Positions 25,669-35,436 of a stretch of 64,000 nt of DNA are shown here, piece by piece (position 1 is the stretch's first letter; every line of letters begins with the position of its first letter). The translations under genes and the position numbers were made by a program. The stretch spans positions 1,426,001-1,490,000 of the forward strand of contig CAVSKL010000001.1 of NCBI GenBank assembly GCA_963728475.1. The letters run 5' to 3'. The notes under the pieces are model-generated. The model saw only the letters and a list, made by a program, of their open reading frames with translations, was not told the origin of the DNA and made no database searches. The DNA is from CAVSKL01 sp963728475 [NCBI: Candidatus Eiseniibacteriota bacterium] (GTDB taxonomy: Bacteria > Eisenbacteria > RBG-16-71-46 > JABDJR01).

Positions 25669-26252
25669 ATCCGGGGACGTTCGGATCCGTGCTGGTGGCG
25701 GTTCTGGCCGGGGTGGCGGTGGCCGCCGCCGCCGGGCTTCGCGCCTTCCTTCCGCTCCTGGTGGTGGGGTCGGCGTCGCGGCTCGGTCTCTTCCACCTGG
25801 ATCCGTCGTTCGCGTTCCTGGAAAACGGGGTGGTGCTGGGAGCGCTGGCGGTGGCGGCGGCGGTGGAGATCGCCGCCGACAAGATCCCGGTGCTGGATCA
25901 CGGGCTGGACGTGGCCGCCACCTTCGTTCGCCCCGCCGCGGGCTTCGTGGCCGCGATGGCGGTGATGGGCGAGCTTCCCCGGCCGGCGGCGGCGGGACTG
26001 GCCCTGGTGATGGCGGTGCTGACCCTGGGGGCGCACGTCGTCCACGCCAAGACCCGCGTGGTGTCGACGCTCACCACCGCCGGGATCGGGAACCCCTTCC
26101 TCTCCGGGTTCGAGGACGTGGCCTCGGGCGCCTTCTCCGTGCTCGCGGTGCTGGCGCCGGTGGTCGGCGCCCTGATGGTGCTGAGCCTCGCAATCCTGGT
26201 CTGGCGCCTGACCGGCCTCCTTAGGCGCGGCCGGCGCAAACCCGCATCCTGA
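25644..26252 (+). CDS. DUF4126 membrane protein
   Basis: 202 residues from GTG 25644, which overlaps the transporter end by 25 bases; a GTG at 25690 is a possible shorter start. The sequence AAAAGLRAFLPLLVVGSASRLGLFHLDPSFAFLEN, VEIAADKIPVLDHGLD and AKTRVVSTLTTAGIGNPFLSGFEDVASG is characteristic of the DUF4126 family, with four to five membrane helices. Its function is not known. The 275 bases that follow contain no gene. Confidence 0.85.
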   Translation: MADLEGVLNPGTFGSVLVAVLAGVAVAAAAGLRAFLPLLVVGSASRLGLFHLDPSFAFLENGVVLGALAVAAAVEIAADKIPVLDHGLDVAATFVRPAAGFVAAMAVMGELPRPAAAGLALVMAVLTLGAHVVHAKTRVVSTLTTAGIGNPFLSGFEDVASGAFSVLAVLAPVVGALMVLSLAILVWRLTGLLRRGRRKPAS

Positions 26253-26527
26253 TCCCCGGCCGCCCGCCGGGGGACGGGGGTCCGGGCGCGGGTTCGGGCT
26301 CGATATGGGCCCGGCATTCCCGCGGGAAGCGCCCGGGTATTCGTTTATACCACAACAGGTTGCAATTGCGGCTACCGCCGCCCCCCCGGAACGGCGCGCC
26401 GCCCCGGGCGGGGGAGAGGATCGACCGCCACCCTCGTCGCCCGGCGCCCCGCCTCGTATAGTTGAGACGGGGAGGGGGAGGCGCTTCGACCTCCATCCAC
26501 ACTTGCACCAGGAAGGATTCAGCCCTC

Positions 26528-27100
26528 ATGAAAGGATTCATTCTCGGCGTCGTGGTCGCGGTTCTCCTGGGGGCGGGCATTCCCTACCTCGTGATCGTGA
26601 GCGGCCACATCGACGTCACCGCTGACGGCGGCCCCAACCTCATCGAGAAGACCTTCGCTCACAAGGCCATGGACCGGGCGGTGGAGGTGCACGCGGGAGA
26701 CGCCAAGAACCCGCTGGCCGGGAATCCGGAAGCGGTTCGCGAGGGCTTCGAGCACTTCAAGGAAACCTGCGTGACCTGCCACGGCGCGCCGGGGGTGAAG
26801 CGGTCGGAGTTTGCGCAGGGCCTGGAGCCGCGGCCTCCGGAACTCTCGCATTCGCTCGACGACATGTCGCCGGCCGCGCTCTTCTGGGTGACCAAGCACG
26901 GCATCAAGATGACGGCGATGCCGGCCTTCGGCGAGACCCACAACGATCAACAGATCTGGCAGATGGTCACCTTCATCCAGCACCTGCCGCATCTCACCCC
27001 GGAGGAGAAGGCGGAGCTTCAGGCCGCCACCGCCGAGCACCATGAGCACGGCGGGGAAGAAGGCGATGAGGCGCCGGCCGATACCACCGGCATGAACTGA
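26528..27100 (+). CDS. Membrane-anchored cytochrome c
   Basis: 190 residues from ATG 26528. An N-terminal anchor (MKGFILGVVVAVLLGAGIPYLVIVSGH) precedes one class I cytochrome c domain with the heme site CVTCH in HFKETCVTCHGAPGVKRSEF and the distal methionine in KMTAMPAFG. DQQIWQMVTFIQHLPHLTPEE is the usual closing helix. A His/Glu-rich tail (EHHEHGGEEGDE) might bind metal. It converges on the heavy-metal-binding gene and opens the metal island; electron partner unknown. Confidence 0.87.
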   Translation: MKGFILGVVVAVLLGAGIPYLVIVSGHIDVTADGGPNLIEKTFAHKAMDRAVEVHAGDAKNPLAGNPEAVREGFEHFKETCVTCHGAPGVKRSEFAQGLEPRPPELSHSLDDMSPAALFWVTKHGIKMTAMPAFGETHNDQQIWQMVTFIQHLPHLTPEEKAELQAATAEHHEHGGEEGDEAPADTTGMN

Positions 27101-27142
27101 CGGGGGGCGGGGTGGCCCCGGAGTGTGAATCCGGGAACACGA

Positions 27143-27170
27143 GAAGGGGGTGGCGCTCGCCACCCCCTTC
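27143..27170. terminator. Strong hairpin between convergent genes
   Basis: A 13-base arm GAAGGGGGTGGCG pairs perfectly with CGCCACCCCCTTC around a two-base centre. It sits between the convergent cytochrome c gene (ends 27100) and the heavy-metal-binding gene (ends 27219), so it probably terminates both. No T-tract follows. Confidence 0.75.
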
Positions 27171-27218
27171 CGGCGACGCGCCGGGCGGAGGGCCGCCGCC
27201 TGAAGCCGTGAGGCCGCG

Positions 27219-27842
27219 CTAGTCCATGCCCATCCCCGGCATCCCGTGCGCCTCCCCTTCCGGCACCAGGTTCATGCCGCAAAGCGGGCACTTGCCGGGA
27301 TCCTCGGCACGGTAGTCCGGGTGCATGGAGCAGGTGTAGAGGGCCTCCGGCATCACGGTCACCGGAGCCGGGAACGTGACCGGCGACTTGTCCATGCCCT
27401 CGACCAGGAACTCGGCCGGCTTGGCGCCGGGCCCGAGGTTGCCGAAGTCGAAGGAGCCGGCGAAGCAGGCCTGGCTCCGCCCCGCGGCCGAGTCGGGGCC
27501 CAGGTAGCTCATGGGCACGGTCACCCGCTTGCCGTCCGTGCCGGTGAGAGTCACCGACGCCCGCATGGAGTTCGTCATGGGGACGGGGTTCCCGTCGGGA
27601 TCGTAGGCATAGAGCCGTATCCCCTTGGGCATGAACAGGGCCTCGAAGTGATGGCCCGAAGCCATGACCGCCTCCCCTCCGTGGAGCATGGGCAGGGCGT
27701 GGGCGGCGGAACCGGGTGGGTTCCCGCCCATCCGCATGCCGCCGTTCATGGCGTGGCCGCCTCCGGCCTGAACGGGCGCGGTTCCCAGGGCCAGCGCGGC
27801 GGCCAGGCCGCCGGCGATCGCCAGGATCTTGAAGCTCTTCAT
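27219..27842 (-). CDS. Periplasmic heavy-metal-binding domain protein
   Basis: 207 residues from ATG 27842 (GAGGAGGAAGG upstream). Signal peptide MKSFKILAIAGGLAAALALGTAPVQA. The middle (HFEALFMPKGIRLYAYD...VPMTNSMRASVTL) is a beta domain; the C-terminus has the heavy-metal-binding pattern YTCSMHPDYRAEDPGKCPLCGMNLVP with Cys, His, Met and CPxCGM, then a Met/His-rich end (HGMPGMGMD). The same pattern is in the CopA and CusB proteins of this island. It probably buffers or delivers copper or silver in the periplasm. A sigma-54 promoter lies about 120 bases upstream on the minus strand. Confidence 0.87.
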   Translation of the reverse strand: MKSFKILAIAGGLAAALALGTAPVQAGGGHAMNGGMRMGGNPPGSAAHALPMLHGGEAVMASGHHFEALFMPKGIRLYAYDPDGNPVPMTNSMRASVTLTGTDGKRVTVPMSYLGPDSAAGRSQACFAGSFDFGNLGPGAKPAEFLVEGMDKSPVTFPAPVTVMPEALYTCSMHPDYRAEDPGKCPLCGMNLVPEGEAHGMPGMGMD

Positions 27843-27958
27843 CGGTCCTTCCTCCTCGGGCCCGGCGCACCGGCGCGGGGCTGCAATCGAATGGGTCTTC
27901 CTCGGGCGGCGGGGGCCGGTCCGGTCCCGGCCGCCGCGCGCGGCCACAGCTTCGTCAA

Positions 27959-27975
27959 AGCAAGGCCCCTGCCAA
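27959..27975 (-). promoter_or_regulatory. Sigma-54 promoter for the heavy-metal-binding gene
   Basis: The minus-strand word TTGGCAGGGGCCTTGCT has GG and GC separated by exactly ten bases and matches the -24/-12 consensus TTGGCAC-N5-TTGC in almost every position. The -12 GC lies 118 bases upstream of the gene at 27842. The 447-base divergent spacer 27843-28289 holds this site and a second sigma-54 promoter facing copA, plus a GTGGGCG/CGCCAC inverted repeat at 28087-28101 that might bind an activator. Confidence 0.8.
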
Positions 27976-28206
27976 TGGGGCCGCGCATCTCGTTGGTCGC
28001 CGCTAACGCTTGGGACGCGGCAAGATCGGAAGATCCTCGCGGTGCCCGCCGGGGCGGGCCCCCACCCGGGAGGACGCCAGAGGCTGGTGGGCGCACGCCA
28101 CTTCCTGGCGCGGGAGCGGGGAGGAGCGCCGGCCCCCGGGCTCCCGTCGCCGGGGAGGTGCTTGGCGGACAAGGGCTTCCCACGCCCGCCGGCGTCCCCT
28201 GAAGCG

Positions 28207-28222
28207 TGGCACGCTCCCTGCT
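28207..28222 (+). promoter_or_regulatory. Sigma-54 promoter for copA
   Basis: TGGCACGCTCCCTGCT carries the GG-N10-GC spacing and the full TGGCACG -24 element. It lies 68 bases before the copA start and shares TGGCA...TGCT(C/T)T with the promoters at 27959-27975 and 33907-33922. Confidence 0.82.
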
Positions 28223-28289
28223 CTCAAGGACGGTGAAGCGTCCCAGGCCCCCGCGGGAGTTCGCGGGGACGGACCCAAGGAGGTTATTC

Positions 28290-30482
28290 ATGAGCCGGCA
28301 CGCGCACGCCGTGGCGACCGATCCCACCGTCATTCCCCGGGAAAGCGCGGGGCCGGCCGGGGAGTACGTCTGCCCCATGCACCCGGAGATCGTTCGCGAC
28401 GCTCCCGGCAGCTGTCCGCTCTGCGGCATGGCCCTCGAGCGCCGCCTCGTGCCTGGGACCGCGGCCGGCGAGGAGGAGAGCCCCGAGCTCCGCGACATGA
28501 CCCGGCGGTTCCGGGTGGCGCTCGCCTTCACCGTGCCGCTGTTCGCCCTCGTCATGGGGAACATGCTTCCGGGGCATCCCCTGGCCGGCCTGCTCAGCTT
28601 CCGCCTGCGTGGACTTCTGGAGCTGGCCCTGGCCTCGCCGGTTTGCGTGTGGGCCGGCTGGCCGTTCTACCTGCGGGCGGTGGCCTCGGTGCGAAACCGA
28701 AGCCTCAACATGTTCACCCTGATCGGCCTGGGAGTGGGGGTGTCGTACGCCTACAGCCTGATGGCCGTCCTCCTTCCCGGCGGCTTCCCCGCCGCCTTCC
28801 GGGGGCCGGAAGGCGAGGTGGGGCTCTACTTCGAGGCCGCGGCCGCCATCGTCACCCTGATCCTGCTCGGGCAGGTGCTTGAACTTCGCGCCCGCCACCG
28901 CACCGGAGCCGCCGTCCGCAAGCTCCTCGGCCTGACCGCCACCTCCGCGCGGCTCATTGGACCCGACGGCGCCGAGGCGGACGTTCCCCTGGGGGCGGTG
29001 GTTCCCGGAGACCGGCTCCGGGTGCGGCCCGGGGAGAAGGTGCCGGTGGACGGGGTGGTGATCGAGGGCCGCAGCGCGGTGAACGAGTCCATGGTGACCG
29101 GAGAGCCCATCCCCGCGGCCAAGGAGCCCGGAGACGAGGTGATCGGATCCACCGTCAACGGCACCGGCTCGCTGATCGTGGAAGCCCGGCGGGTCGGTTC
29201 CGAGACCCTGCTCGCCCGCATCGTGAACCTGGTGGCGGAGGCTCAGCGAAGCCGCGCCCCCATTCAGGGCCTGGCCGACCGGGTGGCGGCGGTGTTCGTG
29301 CCGGCGGTGATCGGGGCCTCGGTGGTGGCGTTCGGAGCGTGGGCGTGGCTGGGGCCGCCTCCACAACTGGCTCACGCGCTGCTCGCGGCGGTGGCGGTAC
29401 TCATCATCGCCTGCCCCTGCGCGCTCGGCCTGGCCACCCCGATGTCGATCATGGTGGCCACGGGCCGCGGCGCCGGGCTCGGCGTCCTCTTCCGCAACGC
29501 CGAGGCGGTGGAGGTTCTTCGCAAGGTGGATACCCTGGTGGTGGACAAGACCGGCACCCTCACCGAGGGAAGACCCCGGCTGCTGGAGATCGTCCCGGCC
29601 GGGGGATGGGACGCGGACGAGGTGCTGCGCCTGGCCGCCGGCCTGGAACGGGGAAGCGAGCATCCGCTGGCGGCGGCGATCGTGGCCGGGGCGGTGGAGC
29701 GCGGGGTGGGGGTGGCCCCCGCCTCCGAGTTCGAGTCGGCGACCGGGAAGGGGGTCCGGGGACGGGTCGACGGCCGCAGCGTGATGCTCGGAAGCAGCAC
29801 GTACCTGGCCGGGGCCGGCGTCGCGCTGGGCGCGCTGGCCGGGCGGGCCGAGGAGGAGCGCGCGGAGGGCCGGACCGCCCTGTTTGCGGCCATCGATGGG
29901 CGCGAGGCCGGCCTGGCGGTGCTGGAGGATCCGCTCAAGGAGAGCGCGGCCGAGGCGATCCGGGCCCTGCACGCCGAGGGCCTGCGGATCGTCATGCTCA
30001 CCGGCGACGGCCGGACCACCGCGGAAGCGGTGGCGCGCCGGCTGGGTATCGACGAGGTGCGGGCGGAGGTGCTGCCGGAGGAGAAGGCGGAGGTGGTGAG
30101 GCGGCTCCAGGGCGAGGGCCGGATCGTGGCCATGGCCGGAGACGGGGTCAACGACGCTCCCGCCCTGGCCCGGGCCGACGTGGGGATCGCCATGGGCACC
30201 GGAACCGACGTGGCGATGGAGAGCGCGGGGGTGACGCTGGTGCGGGGCGACCTCACGCGGATCGTCCAGGCCCGGCGGCTCAGCCGGCGGACCATGGCCA
30301 ACATCCGGCAGAACCTTTTCTTCGCGTTCGTCTACAATGCAGCCGGGGTTCCCTTGGCCGCCGGGGCGCTCTACCCGGTCTTCGGTCTTCTGCTGAGCCC
30401 GGTGATCGCGGCCGTCGCCATGAGCCTGAGCTCGGTTTCGGTGGTGGGGAACGCGCTGCGGCTTCGTAACGCCGCCCTCTGA
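28290..30482 (+). CDS. copA: CopA/SilP-type heavy-metal translocating P1B ATPase
   Basis: 730 residues from ATG 28290, AAGGAGGT five bases upstream. The N-terminus bears a heavy-metal-binding domain ([25 protein letters not shown]) in place of a ferredoxin-like HMA domain. Eight membrane helices follow with the CPC ion site ([13 protein letters not shown]), the TGE loop (MVTGEPIP), the phosphorylation site DKTGTLTEG, the SEHPLA motif and [11 protein letters not shown], plus YN and MSLSSVSVV in the last helices. These match the Cu+/Ag+ exporting P1B-1 group. It would move metal from cytoplasm to periplasm, upstream of the CusCBA pump. Confidence 0.95.
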   Translation: MSRHAHAVATDPTVIPRESAGPAGEYVCPMHPEIVRDAPGSCPLCGMALERRLVPGTAAGEEESPELRDMTRRFRVALAFTVPLFALVMGNMLPGHPLAGLLSFRLRGLLELALASPVCVWAGWPFYLRAVASVRNRSLNMFTLIGLGVGVSYAYSLMAVLLPGGFPAAFRGPEGEVGLYFEAAAAIVTLILLGQVLELRARHRTGAAVRKLLGLTATSARLIGPDGAEADVPLGAVVPGDRLRVRPGEKVPVDGVVIEGRSAVNESMVTGEPIPAAKEPGDEVIGSTVNGTGSLIVEARRVGSETLLARIVNLVAEAQRSRAPIQGLADRVAAVFVPAVIGASVVAFGAWAWLGPPPQLAHALLAAVAVLIIACPCALGLATPMSIMVATGRGAGLGVLFRNAEAVEVLRKVDTLVVDKTGTLTEGRPRLLEIVPAGGWDADEVLRLAAGLERGSEHPLAAAIVAGAVERGVGVAPASEFESATGKGVRGRVDGRSVMLGSSTYLAGAGVALGALAGRAEEERAEGRTALFAAIDGREAGLAVLEDPLKESAAEAIRALHAEGLRIVMLTGDGRTTAEAVARRLGIDEVRAEVLPEEKAEVVRRLQGEGRIVAMAGDGVNDAPALARADVGIAMGTGTDVAMESAGVTLVRGDLTRIVQARRLSRRTMANIRQNLFFAFVYNAAGVPLAAGALYPVFGLLLSPVIAAVAMSLSSVSVVGNALRLRNAAL

Positions 30483-30614
30483 GACCCGGTCGCGACCGCG
30501 GGGGCGGCCGCCGGGGGTCCCGGGGACGGCCCGAAGCCTCCGTCTTAAACTGGGCCGGTTGAAGGCTCCCGATCAGCGGGCCGGCCTTCCTTCTTCCACC
30601 GTTCTGAAGGATTC

Positions 30615-32417
30615 ATGTCGAACCCACTGCCCAGCACAACCACCGGCCGGGGCGCCGGCCTCGGCGCCAGCATCCGGGCCTGGATGCTGGTGGTGGGCCT
30701 CCTTCCCCTGGCCGCGCTCTTTATCTTCGGCTATCTCTCCTCGCGCGCCGCCCTGGTGGAGGCCAGCGACAACCACCTGGTGAGCGTGGTGGAGGCGCGC
30801 CGGGCGCGGATCGAGTCCTGGCTGCGGGAGCGGATGACCGATCTCGAGGTGATCAGCGGTAGCCAGGACTGCATCGCGCTGGTGGAGCAGGAGCTTTCCC
30901 ACGAGAAGCACGCCGACGCCTGCCGGTACCTCGGGTCGTTCCAGACCGGGGCCCGGGACTACCGGACGCTGGCGATCTACGACCTCGACTGGAATTGGGT
31001 CGCCTCCAGCAGCGGCTTCCACATCCCGCTCGCCGATTCGCTCAAGACCTGGGTGCGGACGAACCTGGAGACGCGCGGCGGACCGGTGATGGGCGGCGCG
31101 CGGTCCGGTCCGGACGGGCCGAGCCTCTCCATCGCCAACTATCTGCGGTCGCCGGACCGGGGGAAGGTGGGGTACGTGGTGGCCACCCTCGACCTCGGCG
31201 CGTCCTTCGCGCCGGTCCTCCGCGACCGGGCGGGACTCAAGCGCACCGGGCGGATCTACCTCGCCGACTCCACCGGCGCGGTCATCCTGGCCGGCGGCCC
31301 CCCCCCGGGGGCCCTGGACTCGACCCTCGCCCCCATGCCGGGGCCGGCGCCCGGACGCCGGGCGGCCGGCTACGTCCACTTCCGGGCGGAGCCGTCGCGG
31401 AGCATGTTCGCCGGCTTCACCCGGGTGGCCGGCCCTGACTGGCTGGTGGTGGCGGAGATGGACGAATCCGAGGCGCTTTCGCTCCTTCACGCCCTTCGCC
31501 GCGCGTTCGTGATCGCCGGGGCGCTCACCGTGCTCGCGGTGATCGTCCTCTCCTCGCGGATCTCCAAGCGGCTCTCCACCCCGCTCGCCGAGCTCGCCGC
31601 CTCCGCCCGCCGGATCAAGGGCGGCCGCCCCCACGAGCGGATCCCGGAGACCGCCGGGCGTGAGGTGGGCGACGTGGGGCGCGCGTTCAACGAGATGCTC
31701 GACGCCCTGGAGGAGACTCAGCGCCAGCGAATCCAGGCCAGCACCCTGGCCGCGGTGGGGGAGCTCAGCTCGAGCGTGGTCCACGAGATCCGGAACCGGC
31801 TGTCCTCGGTCAAGATGAACGTGCAGGCGCTGGAGCGGCGCGTGGGCTCCGACGAGACCTATTCCGAGCTCGCCCGGATCGCGGTGGACCAGGTGCGGCG
31901 GGTGGAGGAGATGCTCTCCGAGCTTCTCAACTACGCGCGGCCGGTCTCGCCATCCTTCGCGCCGGTCAAGGCGGCGGACCTCATGGCCTCCATGGCCGCC
32001 GAGTTCGGCGCCGAGGCCTCGGAGCGGGAGGTCACGATCGAGGTCGAGGACCGGACCGGGGGCGCCAGCATCACCGCGGACCGGAAGCTCCTGGAGCAGG
32101 CGCTTTCGAACCTGGTACGGAACGCGGTGGAGGCGTCGCCGCCGGGGGGGACGGTCACCCTCCGGGTGGCGCCGGGGCCCGCGCGGGAGCGGCGAGTCGC
32201 GCTGGAGGTCCAGGACCGGGGAGCCGGCTTCGACGGCATCCCTCCCGAGGACCTCTTCCGGCCGTTCTTCACCACCAAGGAAACCGGGACCGGGCTGGGG
32301 CTCGCCCACGCGCGGAAGATCGCCGAACTCCACGGCGGACGGATCCACGCCGAGCGGCCGGCCGCGGGGGGGGCGCTCTTCCGGCTGGAGCTCCCCGAAC
32401 CCAGGGAGGCACGATGA
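30615..32417 (+). CDS. Membrane sensor histidine kinase (NtrB-type partner)
   Basis: 600 residues from ATG 30615 (AAGGATTC upstream). One helix (residues about 21-43) precedes a large dCache-like periplasmic sensor (about 45-288); a second helix (about 297-314) leads to a HAMP domain. The phosphoacceptor is His390 in SSSVVHEIRNRLSSVKMN, and the ATP-binding part has NLVRNAVEASPPGG, DRGAGFDG and GTGLGLAHARKIAELHGG. The stop overlaps the regulator start by four bases, so kinase and regulator are translated together. The sensor carries no clear metal-Cys motif; the trigger is inferred from context. Confidence 0.92.
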   Translation: MSNPLPSTTTGRGAGLGASIRAWMLVVGLLPLAALFIFGYLSSRAALVEASDNHLVSVVEARRARIESWLRERMTDLEVISGSQDCIALVEQELSHEKHADACRYLGSFQTGARDYRTLAIYDLDWNWVASSSGFHIPLADSLKTWVRTNLETRGGPVMGGARSGPDGPSLSIANYLRSPDRGKVGYVVATLDLGASFAPVLRDRAGLKRTGRIYLADSTGAVILAGGPPPGALDSTLAPMPGPAPGRRAAGYVHFRAEPSRSMFAGFTRVAGPDWLVVAEMDESEALSLLHALRRAFVIAGALTVLAVIVLSSRISKRLSTPLAELAASARRIKGGRPHERIPETAGREVGDVGRAFNEMLDALEETQRQRIQASTLAAVGELSSSVVHEIRNRLSSVKMNVQALERRVGSDETYSELARIAVDQVRRVEEMLSELLNYARPVSPSFAPVKAADLMASMAAEFGAEASEREVTIEVEDRTGGASITADRKLLEQALSNLVRNAVEASPPGGTVTLRVAPGPARERRVALEVQDRGAGFDGIPPEDLFRPFFTTKETGTGLGLAHARKIAELHGGRIHAERPAAGGALFRLELPEPREAR

Positions 32418-33814
32418 GCCGCATCCTCATCATCGACGACGACAAGGCGCTCGCCCGGTCGCTCGAGATTCACCTCTCGGGCGAGGGGCACGCGACCCGG
32501 CGCGCCCATACCCTGGCCGGGGGATGGAAGCTCTTCGTCGAGGACCCCGACGACATCGTGTTCCTGGACCTGAAGCTCCCCGACGGCGACAGCCGGGAGC
32601 TCCTCGGACGCATCCGCAAGGAGAACCCGTCCACCGCGGTGATCATGATCACCGGGCACCAGGATATGCAGGCCACCATCGACGCCATCCGCGCGGGCGC
32701 TTTCGACTACATCCGCAAGCCCCTGGACCTGGACCAGATCCTGAGCGCGGTGGCCAAGGTCGAGGCGCGCCGGCGCGCCGAGCCCGAGGGGGCGGCCCAG
32801 CCGGAGCTCCCCGAGGAGATGACGCGGCCCCGGGAGATCGTGGGGCGAAGCCCCGGCATCACCGAGATCCTCAAGCAGATCGCCATTCTCTCCCAGACGC
32901 GGGTCACGGTGCTGATCCAGGGCGAAACCGGAACCGGGAAGGAGCTGGTGGCGCGGGCGCTCCACGAGGCCTCGTCGGTGAAGGGGCCGTTCGTGGCGGT
33001 CAACTGCGGCGCCATCGTCCCCACCCTCCTGGAATCCGAGCTTTTCGGCCACGAGCGGGGCGCTTTCACCGGCGCCGAGTCGCGGAAGTTCGGAAAGCTG
33101 GAGCTGGCGGGGGAAGGAACGATCTTCTTCGACGAGATCGGGGATCTTACCCTGGATCTCCAGGCCAAGCTCCTTCGTACGCTTCAGGAGGCGGAGTTTG
33201 AACGGGTGGGCGGCATCGAGACGATTCCGCTTCGCGCCCGGGTGATGGCCGCCACCCACCGCGACCTCGACCGGCGGGTGGAGGAGGGGTCGTTCCGCCA
33301 GGACCTCTTCTACCGGCTGGCGGTGGCCCGGATCCGGGTCCCGCCGCTGCGTGAGCGCCCCGAGGACATTCCGCTCATCGCCGAGTTCCTGCTCCGGCGG
33401 ATCACCGGCGAGCTGGGACATGCCCCGGTCCGCCTCTCCCCGCCGGCTCTGGAGCGTCTGCAACGGCACCTCTGGCCGGGAAACATCCGTGAACTCGAGA
33501 ACGCGCTCACCCGCACGGTGGCCCTTCTCCGCGCCGACGTGATCGAAGCCGGCGATCTGGCTCTGGACGGCGCGGGGCCGTCGGCCGGCGCCGCGGCTTC
33601 GGGAGGCGGCGCTCCGGTCCCGGAGGAAGGCGGCATCCTCCCGCTTCGCGAAGCCGAACGGCGCCACGTGGCCGAGGCCCTGGAGCGCTTCGACTGGAAC
33701 ATCACCCGCACCGCGGAGGCGCTCCAGATCAGCCCCACCACCCTCCGAAAGAAGATCGCCGACTACGGGCTCCGCGGGGAGGGCTCCGAGGACCCGCCAG
33801 CCTTTGATCGATGA
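32414..33814 (+). CDS. NtrC-family sigma-54-dependent response regulator
   Basis: 466 residues from ATG 32414. The receiver has DDD near the start and the phosphoacceptor Asp52 in VFLDLKLPDGD. The AAA+ centre shows Walker A GETGTGKE, the sigma-54 contact loop GAFTGAE, Walker B LAGEGTIFFDEIG, and RVMAATHRDL. A Fis-type HTH ends the protein (ITRTAEALQISPTTLRKKIADYGL). It activates RNA polymerase carrying sigma-54. Three -24/-12 promoters in this island match that requirement, making it the likely activator of the heavy-metal-binding gene, copA and the CusCBA-like operon. Confidence 0.95.
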   Translation: MSRILIIDDDKALARSLEIHLSGEGHATRRAHTLAGGWKLFVEDPDDIVFLDLKLPDGDSRELLGRIRKENPSTAVIMITGHQDMQATIDAIRAGAFDYIRKPLDLDQILSAVAKVEARRRAEPEGAAQPELPEEMTRPREIVGRSPGITEILKQIAILSQTRVTVLIQGETGTGKELVARALHEASSVKGPFVAVNCGAIVPTLLESELFGHERGAFTGAESRKFGKLELAGEGTIFFDEIGDLTLDLQAKLLRTLQEAEFERVGGIETIPLRARVMAATHRDLDRRVEEGSFRQDLFYRLAVARIRVPPLRERPEDIPLIAEFLLRRITGELGHAPVRLSPPALERLQRHLWPGNIRELENALTRTVALLRADVIEAGDLALDGAGPSAGAAASGGGAPVPEEGGILPLREAERRHVAEALERFDWNITRTAEALQISPTTLRKKIADYGLRGEGSEDPPAFDR

Positions 33815-33906
33815 CCCTCCCCAGGATCTGACCGCCCCCGGCTCCCGCCGGACTGGGCGCCTCCATAACCTACTGTCGCACTGCGTATTACGATTTTGGT
33901 CGGCGC

Positions 33907-33922
33907 TGGCATGGGTCCTGCT
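33907..33922 (+). promoter_or_regulatory. Sigma-54 promoter for the CusCBA-like operon
   Basis: TGGCATGGGTCCTGCT has the GG-N10-GC spacing and the same flanks as the other two sigma-54 sites of this island. It sits 69 bases before the TolC-like gene and 93 bases after the NtrC-type gene, in a short AT-richer intergenic segment (for example GTATTACGATTTTGG) that may hold an activator site. Confidence 0.75.
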
Positions 33923-33990
33923 CTGCTCAAACTACGTTGCCCGATGCGGGCGGTGACGACCAGCTTGCGACCGGAGGATTGCCAGGACCC

Positions 33991-35364
33991 ATGCGACTCC
34001 AGGACTTGAAGAAGACGGCGGCCGTGCTCGCCGCGCTCGCGGCCGCGGGGGTGGCCGGCGGCTGTGCCGGTCCCGCCGAGCACGCGGCCCGGGATCTCTG
34101 GCAGGCCGATCCCTACCGGGCGGCTCCGGCGGCCGCGGCTCCCGCCCCCGACTCCGTCGCGCTCACCCCGGCCTCCGGCCTCGGCGACTACCTGGAGATC
34201 GCGCTTGAGCGGAACGCTTCGGTGCGCGCGGCCCGGGAAGAGTGGAAGGCGGCGCTGGAGCGCGCCCCGCAGGCCCGGGCGCTCCCGGACCCGATGCTCA
34301 CCTACGGCTACTTCCTGCAATCGGTGGAGACGCGGGTGGGCCCGCAAAAGCAGCGCCTGGGGGTGAGCCAGTCCTTCCCGTGGTTCGGAACGCTCGGGCT
34401 CAAGGCGGACGTGGCGCTCCAGGCCGCCGAGGCCGCCCGCCAGCGCTACCGCGCCGCGCTCCAGATGACCGCGGTGGGGGTGGCCCGGGCCTACGGCGAT
34501 CTCTACTACGTGGGCGCCTCGGTCCGGAGCGTCGGCGACAACCTCGCCGTCCTCCGGCAGTGGGAGGACGCGCTTCAATCCCGCTATACCGCGGGGAGGG
34601 CCAATTTCAGCGACGTCATCCGGGTCCAGGTGGAGCTGGGGAAGCTCCAGGACCGGCTGACCACCGTCGAGCGCCGTCAGGCGCCGGTGACCGCGCGCCT
34701 CGACGCCCTCCTGGACTACCCGTCCGCGGCCCGCCTGCCGCTTCCCGATGCTCTTCCCCCCGTTCCCGTCCCCGCCGGCCGGGACTCGCTCGGGCGGAGC
34801 CTGGAACGGGAGAACCCCGAGCTGGCCTCGCTCAAGGCCTCGGTGGCGAAGGAGTCGAAGTCGGTGGATCTGGCGCGGAAGGCGGGCCTTCCCAGCTTCA
34901 CCCTGGGCCTGGACTGGATCCAGACCGATCCGCGGGACATGCCGGACCTCGCCGACAACGGCAAGGACCCGGTGATGGCCGTGGTGGGAGTCAAGCTCCC
35001 GATCTGGCGGGGGAGCGTCTCCGCCGGCGAGCGGGAGGCCCGGGCGCGGCGCGCCTCGGCCGAGGCCCGCCTCACCGGCCGGGCCGATGCTCTCCAGAGC
35101 GATCTCGACGACGCGCTCTTCCGCTACGACGACGCCGATCGGAAGATCGCGCTCTACCGCGACTCCCTGATCCCCAAGGTGAACCAGTCCCTGGACGCCT
35201 CCTACAGCGCGTTCGAGGCGGGGAAGGGGACGTTCCTCGACGTGCTCGACGCCGAGCGGACGCTGCTCGAGTTCAAGCTTTCATTGGAACGCGCCCGGGC
35301 CGACCTCCTGGAAGCGGGGGTCTCGATCCAGGCCCTTACCGGAAGCGCGGTCCCCGCCCGTTAG
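33991..35364 (+). CDS. cusC: TolC-family outer-membrane efflux lipoprotein (CusC-like)
   Basis: 457 residues from ATG 33991. The signal ends in the lipobox AGGC (VAGGCAGPAEHAARDLW), as in CusC. The outer-membrane factor repeat is clear: LGDYLEIALERNASVRAAREEWKAALERAPQARALPDPMLTYGYF, GVSQSFPWFGTLGLKADVALQAAEAARQRY and the second half YTAGRANFSDVIRVQVELGKLQDRLTTVE, ending with YSAFEAGKGTFLDVLDAERTLLEFKL. It forms the outer-membrane channel for the tripartite pump. First in the operon, 72 bases before the MFP. Confidence 0.9.
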   Translation: MRLQDLKKTAAVLAALAAAGVAGGCAGPAEHAARDLWQADPYRAAPAAAAPAPDSVALTPASGLGDYLEIALERNASVRAAREEWKAALERAPQARALPDPMLTYGYFLQSVETRVGPQKQRLGVSQSFPWFGTLGLKADVALQAAEAARQRYRAALQMTAVGVARAYGDLYYVGASVRSVGDNLAVLRQWEDALQSRYTAGRANFSDVIRVQVELGKLQDRLTTVERRQAPVTARLDALLDYPSAARLPLPDALPPVPVPAGRDSLGRSLERENPELASLKASVAKESKSVDLARKAGLPSFTLGLDWIQTDPRDMPDLADNGKDPVMAVVGVKLPIWRGSVSAGEREARARRASAEARLTGRADALQSDLDDALFRYDDADRKIALYRDSLIPKVNQSLDASYSAFEAGKGTFLDVLDAERTLLEFKLSLERARADLLEAGVSIQALTGSAVPAR

Positions 35365-35436
35365 CGGGGCCGCCGGCGCCCGGCCGGAACGACGGAACGA
35401 TGCGCCCCCCCGGGCGCGAAGCATGGAGTGAGAGTC

